Shown here in pieces: positions 35,089 through 42,293 of a stretch of DNA of 56,551 nt. The notes under the pieces were generated by a model. The model saw nothing but the letters and a program-made list of their open reading frames with translations, made no database searches and had not been told where the DNA came from. The stretch is from Leptolinea sp964397625 (lineage in GTDB: Bacteria > Chloroflexota > Anaerolineae > Anaerolineales > Anaerolineaceae). A program made the position numbers and the translations under genes. The stretch spans positions 1-56,551 of the forward strand of contig CAYNJT010000012.1 of the NCBI GenBank assembly GCA_964397625.1, in the 5' to 3' direction. Within the stretch, counting starts at the first letter, position 1, and each line of letters begins with the position of its first letter.

Positions 35089-36171
35089 ATGGCTACACCA
35101 TTGTTGCAAATTGCGATGGATTACACCTCGCTATCCAAAGCCCTGGTCATGGCTGCCATGGTTGCCCCAGAAGTGGACATTATTGAAATTGGTACACCAC
35201 TCTGCAAGGCAGCCGGGCTCGAGGCAATCCGTGCGATGAGAGAAATTTGCCCGGATAAATTGATCCTGGCCGACTTTAAAACGCCTGATGTGGGTGGACT
35301 TGAAGCGACCATGGCTTTTGATGCGGGTGCGGATATGTTGACGGTGATTGGTGGCGCCGCTTTGCCAACTGTGGAGCAGGCTCTGGCTGTGGCGCGTAAA
35401 CGCGGCAAAGAAATGCTCATGGAACTTACGGGTGTCCGTGACATTCTGGCCCGAGCCACTGAATGGCGCAAAATCGGAGTAGAACGAATTGTTTACCACC
35501 GCGAGTGGGACGCCCAGTCCGCCGGCCGCGAATGGACAGAAGCGGATAAAGACATTATTCGCAAGCTGATTGATATGGGATACAAGGTCACGATTACGGG
35601 GGGAATGACACTTGACATTCTGCCATTTTTCGCCGATTTGCCAGTATCTGTCCTGATTTGTGGCCGCGGGATCCGCGAAGCAGCTAATCCACGAGAAGCC
35701 GCTCACCAAATGCGGATGGCGCTAGCGGATCTTTGGTCAAAAACCTCATCCAATATCTCATCATCGAATACCTCATCACCAAGTTCAACATTTTTTAATC
35801 AGGCCGCCAAAGCCGTCCGTTATGGCATAAGCGGGATGGGTTTGTCTCTGGTTATCGACGGCCGGGAATGCCCCGGATGCGATTCCCCGCGTCGTTTCTG
35901 CCTGGGTACACAAACAGAGATCCAATGTCCCGGGAACCTGAAGTCAGATGACATTATTCGAGGACTTGGCCAGATTGTTACGGCGAATGGAGTCTTCGGT
36001 CGGGTATCTGATACTGTCTTTTATATTGATCCAGCCCAATTGGGTGATCTTTCGCGCAACCGGGTGATTGACCTGTTGAACGCCACCGGAACAACCCTGC
36101 GAAATTTGGGTTTTACGGTTGATACAAACGCGGGTATTAAGGCCGCAAACCAAGTACTTGGAATTTCCTAG
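35089..36171 (+). CDS. BMC-associated KGPDC/hexulose-6-phosphate synthase homologue with C-terminal Cys4 extension
   Basis: The ATG at 35089 follows GGAGG. Residues 1-216 align without gaps in the key region to E. coli UlaD (3-keto-L-gulonate-6-phosphate decarboxylase). Glu33, Asp62, Lys64, Asp67, Glu112, His137, Thr170 and Arg193 are kept, and YHREWDAQSAG replaces YHRSRDAQAAG, so Trp140 stands where UlaD has Arg139. The relatives are decarboxylases or formaldehyde-fixing HPS enzymes. After a Ser/Thr-rich linker (about 217-236) there is a roughly 120-residue domain with CPGC-x6-C-x8-C (261-280), possibly a metal or Fe-S site, that I do not recognise. It is first in the BMC operon, 15 nt before a shell gene, so it is probably the core enzyme and the extension could direct encapsulation. 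Confidence 0.88.
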   Translation: MATPLLQIAMDYTSLSKALVMAAMVAPEVDIIEIGTPLCKAAGLEAIRAMREICPDKLILADFKTPDVGGLEATMAFDAGADMLTVIGGAALPTVEQALAVARKRGKEMLMELTGVRDILARATEWRKIGVERIVYHREWDAQSAGREWTEADKDIIRKLIDMGYKVTITGGMTLDILPFFADLPVSVLICGRGIREAANPREAAHQMRMALADLWSKTSSNISSSNTSSPSSTFFNQAAKAVRYGISGMGLSLVIDGRECPGCDSPRRFCLGTQTEIQCPGNLKSDDIIRGLGQIVTANGVFGRVSDTVFYIDPAQLGDLSRNRVIDLLNATGTTLRNLGFTVDTNAGIKAANQVLGIS

Positions 36172-36186
36172 GAGGCATGAATACTT

Positions 36187-36504
36187 ATGACCACATCGAA
36201 TTTGCATCTGACAGCATTGGGAATGGTAGAAACAAGAGGCGTTGTTGCCGCGATTGAAGCAGCTGATGCCATGTTGAAAACCGCGCATGTGACTCTGACC
36301 GGGCAGGATGAGATTGGTGGCGGCTATACCACGATCTTCGTGCGCGGTGAAATTGGCGCAGTGCGGTCAGCAGTGGATGCAGGCGCCGCTGCGGCAAAGC
36401 GGGCAGGAGAACTCGTGGCGGTGCATGTGATCGCCCGCCCACAGGCAGCGTTGGAACCCTTGCTGCCGCAGGGTGTGAAATCCAGCCGGCATAACTCAGA
36501 CTGA
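36187..36504 (+). CDS. BMC-H microcompartment shell protein
   Basis: The 105-residue protein is a single BMC domain: ALGMVETRGVVAAIEAADAMLKTAHVTL, the pore-side loop EIGGGYTTIFVRGEIGAVRSAVDAGAAAAKRAG, and the strand LVAVHVIARPQ. Such proteins form flat hexamers that tile the shell facets, with a central pore at the GGG(Y) loop. The ATG at 36187 has an AGGAGG site 13 nt upstream. It is one of two BMC-H proteins here; the short polar tail (SSRHNSD) differs from the second copy. Confidence 0.96.
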   Translation: MTTSNLHLTALGMVETRGVVAAIEAADAMLKTAHVTLTGQDEIGGGYTTIFVRGEIGAVRSAVDAGAAAAKRAGELVAVHVIARPQAALEPLLPQGVKSSRHNSD

Positions 36505-36520
36505 TCACGAGGAGACCGAT

Positions 36521-37135
36521 ATGCAACTAAGAACCTACTTACTCATTGATCAGATGCAGCCGCAGTATGGGGCGCTAACGGGAAAAACGATGCAAGGGGA
36601 AATTCCTGTAGAGGGCATGGCTGAAATTTATATTGAAACCGCGCCAGCTTCCGATATCTATCGGGTTATGGATATCGCCTTAAAAACCATGGACGTGCGT
36701 GCCGGCGCGCTGGCCGTGGAACGCGAATACGGATCATTGGAAATTCACTCTCGCCATCAGGAAGTTGTTAAAGTGGCGGGACAACAGGCTCTGGAAGTTT
36801 TGGGATTAACTGAGAACGATCGGTTAAAACCGGAGATTTTATCTTCGTTGATGATCTCAAATGTTGATCCTTTTCAGGCACAATTAATCAACAAAACAGC
36901 ATTTGGGGGATTGTTGTTGGCAGGACAAACATTGTGCGTATTGGAAGTGATGCCGGCAGCGTATATCGTATTGGCGGCAAATGAAGCGGAAAAAGCCGCG
37001 AATATCACACTGGTCAACTATACACCACGCGGAAGATCGGGACGGTTGTATTTTTCCGGGTCAGACGCAGAAGTACGGCAGGCGCGGGATGCGGCAATAA
37101 AGGCGATTGAGGCACTTCCCGGGCGCACAAAATGA
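36521..37135 (+). CDS. BMC-T tandem-domain shell protein
   Basis: The 204-residue protein contains two BMC-like domains in a row. The first (EIYIETAPASDIYRVMDIALKTMDVRAGALAVEREYGSLEIHS) is divergent; the second (FGGLLLAGQTLCVLEVMPAAYIVLAANEAEKAANITLVNYTPRG, DAEVRQARDAAIKAIEALPG) is closer to the consensus. BMC-T proteins form trimers (pseudohexamers), some with large gated pores or cofactor sites. This single BMC-T is the candidate conduit for larger metabolites such as sugar phosphates or folates. The ribosome binding site is GAGGAG. Confidence 0.9.
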   Translation: MQLRTYLLIDQMQPQYGALTGKTMQGEIPVEGMAEIYIETAPASDIYRVMDIALKTMDVRAGALAVEREYGSLEIHSRHQEVVKVAGQQALEVLGLTENDRLKPEILSSLMISNVDPFQAQLINKTAFGGLLLAGQTLCVLEVMPAAYIVLAANEAEKAANITLVNYTPRGRSGRLYFSGSDAEVRQARDAAIKAIEALPGRTK

Positions 37136-37147
37136 GAGGCATGAAGC

Positions 37148-37483
37148 ATGCGAACCTTCTACACGGAAAGTGATATCGACGATCTTGCTGCCAGCGGCAT
37201 CCAGAAATTGGATATTGGACAAGGTGTGGTACTGACGGATGCGGCAAGGGAACGGGCAGAAGAGCTGGGGATTGTCCTGGTTACTCCAGGTAGCTCCCCT
37301 GTTGAAAAACCTGCAGCCCCCGTTACCCCAGTACAGAATGCTTCTCTCCCAAGCCGGCCGCAGGGTTGTCAACATGGGCCAATTGTTGTCAAAAGCAGCC
37401 AGGTTGAAACCACCAGGAGCGGGGGGCCTGTGGTGGATCAACTGGTGGAAGCGATAAGCGCGCTGAAGAAACGAGGAGGTTAA
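37148..37483 (+). CDS. Small BMC-associated protein, EutQ/EutT N-terminus-like, with possible encapsulation helix
   Basis: The 111-residue protein has three parts. Residues 1-47 (FYTESDIDDLAASG...VVLTDAARERAEELGIVLV) resemble the N-terminal segment of EutQ and EutT, both linked to ethanolamine microcompartments. Residues 48-90 form a low-complexity Pro/Ser/Val linker. Residues 91-111 contain VVDQLVEAISALKKRG, an amphipathic helix like the encapsulation peptides that bind cargo to shells. It sits between the BMC-T and BMC-P genes, 1 nt from the latter. It may be a scaffold joining cargo and shell. The enzymatic cupin part of EutQ is absent. Confidence 0.75.
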   Translation: MRTFYTESDIDDLAASGIQKLDIGQGVVLTDAARERAEELGIVLVTPGSSPVEKPAAPVTPVQNASLPSRPQGCQHGPIVVKSSQVETTRSGGPVVDQLVEAISALKKRGG

Positions 37484-37484
37484 T

Positions 37485-37775
37485 ATGCGTATCGCAAAAG
37501 TAGTAGGCGTAGCTGTCGCCACGGTCAAAGACCGGCGGTTGGAGGGGGGCAAATGCATGCTTGTGTCAGCAGCCGACCCAACAGGCGAAGTGCAAGGATT
37601 ACCGTTTGTTGCATTCGATATGGTTGGTGCTGGTGAAGGTGAGCTGGTTTTGATTGTGGAAGGTAGTTCGGCACGAATAGCGGCTGGAGACCCCAACCGC
37701 CCGGTGGATGCGGTCATCGTAGCGATTTTGGACTCACTACGACATGACGGTCAAATGATGTACCCCAAAAGTTAA
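37485..37775 (+). CDS. BMC-P (EutN/CcmL) pentameric vertex protein
   Basis: The 96-residue protein has the EutN/CcmL fold signature: MRIAKVVGVAVATVKDRRLEGGKCMLV near the start, the middle FVAFDMVGAGEGELVLIVEGSSAR, and VDAVIVAILD at the end. Pentamers of this family cap the vertices of the icosahedral shell. Only one vertex gene is present. It is preceded by GAGGAGG overlapping the end of the previous gene. Confidence 0.96.
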   Translation: MRIAKVVGVAVATVKDRRLEGGKCMLVSAADPTGEVQGLPFVAFDMVGAGEGELVLIVEGSSARIAAGDPNRPVDAVIVAILDSLRHDGQMMYPKS

Positions 37776-37801
37776 CTTCAAAAATTCTGGAGACAAATAT
37801 T

Positions 37802-38134
37802 ATGGCTCAAACGACAGGTAATACGGCAAAAAAGACCGTGGAATTGATCGGTGACCAGGCTCTTGGCATGATTGAAACTCGTGGATTGGTGGCAAGCATT
37901 GAAGCGGCGGATGCAATGGTGAAAGCCGCCAATGTGACCCTGCTGGCTAAACGCGCCATCGGTGGTGGATATGTCGCTGTCATGGTTCGCGGAGATGTAG
38001 GCGCGGTGAAAACAGCTCTGGCAGCAGGCCGCGAAGCGGCAGGTCGGATCGGCGACGTGGTATCCGTCAGAATGATTCCGGGACCACATATGGATCTCGA
38101 AGCTTTACTGCCGCCGGTAGCGGCCGCGTCATAA
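37802..38134 (+). CDS. BMC-H microcompartment shell protein, second copy
   Basis: The 110-residue protein has a canonical BMC domain after an N-terminal extension of about 16 residues: ALGMIETRGLVASIEAADAMVKAANVTLLAKRAIGGGYVAVMVRGDVGAVKTAL. Pore loop IGGGY matches the first BMC-H. The conserved Lys in VKAANVTL and Arg in VRGDVGAV mediate hexamer-hexamer contacts in related shells. It lies between the vertex gene and the PanB-like gene. Confidence 0.97.
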   Translation: MAQTTGNTAKKTVELIGDQALGMIETRGLVASIEAADAMVKAANVTLLAKRAIGGGYVAVMVRGDVGAVKTALAAGREAAGRIGDVVSVRMIPGPHMDLEALLPPVAAAS

Positions 38135-38147
38135 TAGGAGGCCGGGT

Positions 38148-39011
38148 ATGAGTGAGCCGGCCAAAATGACAGTCACCCGGCTGCAACGTAAGAAACGCAG
38201 CGGTGAAAAAATTACGATGCTGACAGCCTACGATTTCCCCATGGCGAAATTTATAAATCTGGCTGGCGTAGATATTGTGCTGGTTAGCGATGCGGTAGGT
38301 ACGGTGGGGCTTGGCCGACCGGAAGCGGTATCGGTGAGTGTGGATGAGATGATATATCACACTCAGGCGGTGGCGAATGGCGCCGGGAATTCCATGGTTG
38401 TATCCACCTTGCCATTTGGAACTTATGAAACAGTGGAACAGGCTGTAGCCACCGGTGTAAGAATGATGAAGGAAGGTCACGCCGATGGGATCCATATGGA
38501 GGCTACAGCAGCCGACGCGCCCAAGGTAAAGGCACTGGTACACGCGGGCGTGCCGGTTATCGGGCACCTTGGAGTGACCAAACAGAAAATAGTTCGCTCG
38601 GGGACGATTCAGATCCAGGGACGAACAGCAGCTAGCGCGGCAACTGCTGTGGCAGATGCCGTGGCACTGGCGAACGCAGGCGCATTCGCATTAGTTCTGG
38701 AATGTATTCCCGATAGGCTGGGAGACATCATCACTCGCAGCCTTGAAATACCAACAATCGGGATTGGAGCCGGGGTAGGCTGTGACGGCCAGGCGTTGGT
38801 AACACAAGACATGCTGGGTATGTTCAAAGAAATGTCCCCTCGTTTTCTAAAAATATATCTGGACCTGACCCAGATCATTGTAGCGACGCTAACCCAATTT
38901 CGAACCGAGGTTGAAAAAGGGCAATACCCAGGGCCGGAACACACATACTCCATTGATGATGAAGAACTGGCCAAATTGTTGACCCAAATGCAAAGTAGAG
39001 CCGCGCAATAA
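38148..39011 (+). CDS. PanB-like (ketopantoate hydroxymethyltransferase family) enzyme in the BMC operon
   Basis: The 287-residue protein aligns with PanB over its full length: TMLTAYDFPMAKF, LVSDAVGTVGLG, PVIGHLGVTKQ, IQIQGRT, LVLECIPDRL and IGIGAGVGCDGQALV. PanB moves a hydroxymethyl group from 5,10-methylene-THF to 3-methyl-2-oxobutanoate. Here Asp48 (E. coli Asp45), Glu118 (Glu114) and Glu185 (Glu181) are kept. Metal ligand Asp84 is replaced by Thr87, and Lys112 by His116. The start site has AGGAGG. Location in a shell operon and changed ligands argue against a housekeeping pantothenate role. A C1-transfer or retro-aldol reaction on a sugar-derived keto compound is my inference. Confidence 0.85.
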   Translation: MSEPAKMTVTRLQRKKRSGEKITMLTAYDFPMAKFINLAGVDIVLVSDAVGTVGLGRPEAVSVSVDEMIYHTQAVANGAGNSMVVSTLPFGTYETVEQAVATGVRMMKEGHADGIHMEATAADAPKVKALVHAGVPVIGHLGVTKQKIVRSGTIQIQGRTAASAATAVADAVALANAGAFALVLECIPDRLGDIITRSLEIPTIGIGAGVGCDGQALVTQDMLGMFKEMSPRFLKIYLDLTQIIVATLTQFRTEVEKGQYPGPEHTYSIDDEELAKLLTQMQSRAAQ

Positions 39012-39034
39012 ATTTTAAAAAGGAGAAACCTATT

Positions 39035-39784
39035 ATGACCGAGTCTTTAAAAGGAAAAGTCGCTGTAATTTCAGGGGTTGGTTCTGGTTTCGGGAAAGCC
39101 ACAGCAGAATTGTTCGCGAAAACCGACCAGGTAGGTCTTATCCTGATCGATTACAACGAGAAAGCTTTACAGAATACAGCTGATGTTTGTAAAGCGGCGG
39201 GCTCAAAGGTTGTTGCCATTCCAGCGGATGTGACAAAAACCGAGACATTTGAAAAAGCCCTGAAAGCGACCGTTGACACATTTGGCAGAATTGATTTCCT
39301 GATCAATTATGCGGGCGGCGCGCTAAAAGTTGCGCCTATTGAGGAAATGGATGATGAGATAAATCGGCGGATTATTGATTTGAATCTCACCAGCACAATT
39401 ACCAGCTGCCGGGCATTTACCCCTCTCTTCAAAAAACAGGGTTTTGGAAAAATCATCAATGTTTCCAGCGTGTGTGACCGTCGGTCATGGCCGGGATGGT
39501 CGGTGTATTCCGCTGCCAAGGCTGGTGTGAACGCGTTTACGAAATGCCTGTATACAGAATTACGGCCGCATGGCATTGCGGTAACGTTACTGGTTCCTGG
39601 TGGAGCCAATACCGGCTTCCAGGCAGCCGCTGCCGGTGTTTCCAAATTCGAATGGGATGAAGAAATGGCATTGCGGCCTGAACACTTTGCAGACATGGTG
39701 TATCAAACCTGCGCTCTGACAAAGGGCGGATGTGTATCTGAAATGCATGTCTATGGACTGGCACAGGATATCAGTGGATTCTAG
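39035..39784 (+). CDS. Short-chain dehydrogenase/reductase (SDR)
   Basis: The 249-residue classical SDR has the cofactor loop SGVGSGFG (13-20), an acidic Asp39 after the second strand suggesting NAD(H), NYAG (91-94), catalytic Ser145, and Tyr158-x3-Lys162. The usual NNAG is changed to NYAG. SDRs of this type oxidise or reduce sugar alcohols, keto sugars or hydroxyacids. It is the last gene of the BMC operon, before a 333-bp gap. It could recycle NADH within the shell or perform an entry oxidation of the sugar. Confidence 0.92.
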   Translation: MTESLKGKVAVISGVGSGFGKATAELFAKTDQVGLILIDYNEKALQNTADVCKAAGSKVVAIPADVTKTETFEKALKATVDTFGRIDFLINYAGGALKVAPIEEMDDEINRRIIDLNLTSTITSCRAFTPLFKKQGFGKIINVSSVCDRRSWPGWSVYSAAKAGVNAFTKCLYTELRPHGIAVTLLVPGGANTGFQAAAAGVSKFEWDEEMALRPEHFADMVYQTCALTKGGCVSEMHVYGLAQDISGF

Positions 39785-40117
39785 CAAACGAAAAAGATGG
39801 AGATGAGATCAGGGTAAATTTTTCGAGACATTATAGCAATCAAAAAACTGAAAAATCCGAAAATTTTTACCCAAAACAGAGGAGGTGATAGTCGGAAAAG
39901 ATCGAGTGGAGTGAAACCTGTGCCGCGCTGAACCGTTCGAAAAAAGCTCATAGCGGGAATCGGTGCAATGGAACTGGGTGTCACTGGGGTTTACCGGAAA
40001 AATGGATAGGGGGATCATGTCCAGCATAACAATTGAAAGGAAGAGGCATCCATAGGCTCTTCACCAAATCTTCAATATGAGCGAGAACACTAATCCTAAT
40101 CAAGGAGGAATACCGAA
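39785..40117 (+). other. 333-bp intergenic region between BMC operon and sugar transporter
   Basis: No gene, tRNA or known riboswitch is seen. It contains an orphan GGAGGTGAT stretch not followed by a usable start, a hairpin GAAGAG/CTCTTC (40040-40062), and the ribosome binding site AAGGAGGA for the GTG start at 40118. No consensus promoter is evident, so transcription may continue from the BMC operon. Confidence 0.5.
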
Positions 40118-42217
40118 GTGAAAAAGAATCTATTTGCTCTTTTGATTGTTGTTGTGCTAGCCAGCATGCTATTCTCGGCTTGCACCCCTGCAGCGACACC
40201 CGCTCCAGCGGTCGAAAAACCAACCGACGCTCCGGCCGTCGAAAAAGCTACTGACGCTCCGGCCCCCGCCGCTGAAGCAGGTAAGAAGGAAGTAAAGAAG
40301 ATCGCCTTCTTCGTGTCTGACCTGAGCAATGTTTTCCATCAGATGCAGGCCACTGAAGCGAAGAAATACGCCAAAGAGAAATACGGCGCTGAAGTCTTCG
40401 TGTTTGATGGCAAATCAGACGGCGCAGTCATGACCCAGAACGTGGATCAGGTTGTGGCCCAGGGTATGGATGCCGCGACACTGCACATCTGGGACGGCGA
40501 AGCTGCCACCCCGGGTGTTGAAGCGGCTCTCAAGAAGGGCATCATTATGACCTCCTTCTTCAGCCCGGTAGCCAAGACCGGTATCCCCACCGCCCGTAGC
40601 GATGAAAAGGGTATCTCGTTCGCCATGGGCGCCGAAATGGCCAAACAGTGGAAAGAAGCGCACCCTGACAAACCGATCGTGATGGTTGAAGTGGGCTGGC
40701 CGAATCACACCGAAGTTAAATCCGGTCGTACTGATCCATTCGTGGCGGGTGTCAAATCCGTTGATCCTTCAGCGACAGACCTGGGCTGCCAGGACGCGAG
40801 CAAGGGACCGGATGCCGCCAAACAGATCATCACCGACCTGATGACCTCGCACCCGGAAGTCAACCTGATCTACTCCGAAGCCTCCAACCTGACTGTGGGT
40901 ACGATGGCCGCGTTGACCAAAGCCGGACGTGGAAAATTCGACAATGGCAAACCGTTGACCGAAATTGTAGCCAGCGTTGACTTCGACGAAGTTGAGATGA
41001 AATCGGTCTACGATCCCAACAGCTCACTGAAACTCTCCATGGGTCTCCCCCCTGTTGAGACCGCTCAGGGACGCATCGACCTGATCATGGATGTTGCCTC
41101 CGGCAAAGTGAAACCGACTTCACAGCCCGCGGAAGAATTCTTCTATAAAGCCTACAATATCTCCTATTGGACGATGCCAAAAGCCGATGCCGCGAAATGG
41201 CTGAACGCCCAATTCGGGACAAAAATCGAAGTCTCTGAAGATGCAGCTCCTGCCGCCAGCGCTGAGAAAAAAGAAGTAAAGAAGATCGCCTTCTTCGTGT
41301 CTGACCTGAGCAATGTTTTCCATCAGATGCAGGCCACTGAAGCGAAGAAATACGCCAAAGAGAAATACGGCGCTGAAGTCTTCGTGTTTGATGGCAAATC
41401 AGACGGCGCAGTCATGACCCAGAACGTGGATCAGGTTGTGGCCCAGGGTATGGATGCCGCGACACTGCACATCTGGGACGGCGAAGCTGCCACCCCGGGT
41501 GTTGAAGCGGCTCTCAAGAAGGGCATCATTATGACCTCCTTCTTCAGCCCGGTAGCCAAGACCGGTATCCCCACCGCCCGTAGCGATGAAAAGGGTATCT
41601 CGTTCGCCATGGGCGCCGAAATGGCCAAACAGTGGAAAGAAGCGCACCCTGACAAACCGATCGTGATGGTTGAAGTGGGCTGGCCGAATCACACCGAAGT
41701 TAAATCCGGTCGTACTGATCCATTCGTGGCGGGTGTCAAATCCGTTGATCCTTCAGCGACAGACCTGGGCTGCCAGGACGCGAGCAAGGGACCGGATGCC
41801 GCCAAACAGATCATCACCGACCTGATGACCTCGCACCCGGAAGTCAACCTGATCTACTCCGAAGCCTCCAACCTGACTGTGGGTACGATGGCCGCGTTGA
41901 CCAAAGCCGGACGTGGAAAATTCGACAATGGCAAACCGTTGACCGAAATTGTAGCCAGCGTTGACTTCGACGAAGTTGAGATGAAATCGGTCTACGATCC
42001 CAACAGCTCACTGAAACTCTCCATGGGTCTCCCCCCTGTTGAGACCGCTCAGGGACGCATCGACCTGATCATGGATGTTGCCTCCGGCAAAGTGAAACCG
42101 ACTTCACAGCCCGCGGAAGAATTCTTCTATAAAGCCTACAATATCTCCTATTGGACGATGCCAAAAGCCGATGCCGCGAAATGGCTGAACGCCCAATTCG
42201 GGACAAATATCCAATAA
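40118..42217 (+). CDS. Sugar ABC substrate-binding lipoprotein with two identical ligand-binding domains
   Basis: The GTG at 40118 follows AAGGAGGA. The 699-residue protein starts with a lipoprotein signal (LLIVVVLASMLFSAC) and an Ala/Pro/Thr-rich linker. It then has two ribose/xylose-type periplasmic-binding domains (VKKIAFFVSDLSNVFHQMQ...), each about 310 residues, joined by a short Ala-rich linker. The two coding copies (40289-41223 and 41273-42207) appear identical base for base over 935 nt, offset 984 nt, in frame. A usual family member has one domain (about 350 residues). Either a very recent duplication or an assembly artefact explains this. It heads an RbsABC-type importer; the ligand is unknown. 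Confidence 0.88.
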   Translation: MKKNLFALLIVVVLASMLFSACTPAATPAPAVEKPTDAPAVEKATDAPAPAAEAGKKEVKKIAFFVSDLSNVFHQMQATEAKKYAKEKYGAEVFVFDGKSDGAVMTQNVDQVVAQGMDAATLHIWDGEAATPGVEAALKKGIIMTSFFSPVAKTGIPTARSDEKGISFAMGAEMAKQWKEAHPDKPIVMVEVGWPNHTEVKSGRTDPFVAGVKSVDPSATDLGCQDASKGPDAAKQIITDLMTSHPEVNLIYSEASNLTVGTMAALTKAGRGKFDNGKPLTEIVASVDFDEVEMKSVYDPNSSLKLSMGLPPVETAQGRIDLIMDVASGKVKPTSQPAEEFFYKAYNISYWTMPKADAAKWLNAQFGTKIEVSEDAAPAASAEKKEVKKIAFFVSDLSNVFHQMQATEAKKYAKEKYGAEVFVFDGKSDGAVMTQNVDQVVAQGMDAATLHIWDGEAATPGVEAALKKGIIMTSFFSPVAKTGIPTARSDEKGISFAMGAEMAKQWKEAHPDKPIVMVEVGWPNHTEVKSGRTDPFVAGVKSVDPSATDLGCQDASKGPDAAKQIITDLMTSHPEVNLIYSEASNLTVGTMAALTKAGRGKFDNGKPLTEIVASVDFDEVEMKSVYDPNSSLKLSMGLPPVETAQGRIDLIMDVASGKVKPTSQPAEEFFYKAYNISYWTMPKADAAKWLNAQFGTNIQ
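40289..42207 (+). repeat. Perfect 935-bp tandem direct repeat within the binding-protein gene
   Basis: Copy 1 spans 40289-41223 and copy 2 spans 41273-42207. The bases before (G versus A) and after (A versus T) differ. The 49-bp spacer encodes the inter-domain linker, and the 984-bp period keeps the frame. I found no mismatch when comparing the copies by eye. Confidence 0.93.
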
Positions 42218-42242
42218 AAATCTAGTCTGAAAAAGCAATAAA

Positions 42243-42277
42243 CTTGACGGGGGAAGGGTAATAATTCCCCCGTCAAG
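42243..42277 (+). other. Stable intercistronic stem-loop between binding protein and ATPase genes
   Basis: CTTGACGGGGGAA (42243-42255) and its complement (42265-42277) form a 13-bp perfect stem with a 9-nt loop. There is no T-run, so full termination is unlikely. Such hairpins between binding-protein and ATPase genes protect the upstream mRNA and allow higher expression of the binding protein. Confidence 0.75.
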
Positions 42278-42293
42278 GTTAAGGAGCCGGTGT

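Noticed and set aside
35089..35740. Simple naming of the enzyme as 3-hexulose-6-phosphate synthase (or as UlaD)
   Set aside because: Most active-site residues (Glu112, the YHR-x-x-DAQ segment) are UlaD-like, but Trp140 and the neighbouring PHI and C1 genes point to HPS-type chemistry. I therefore leave the reaction open and give no gene symbol.
39785..40117. THF or other riboswitch before the sugar transporter
   Set aside because: The folate context made this attractive, but I could not match the sequence to the conserved core of any riboswitch class I know; only one weak hairpin is seen.
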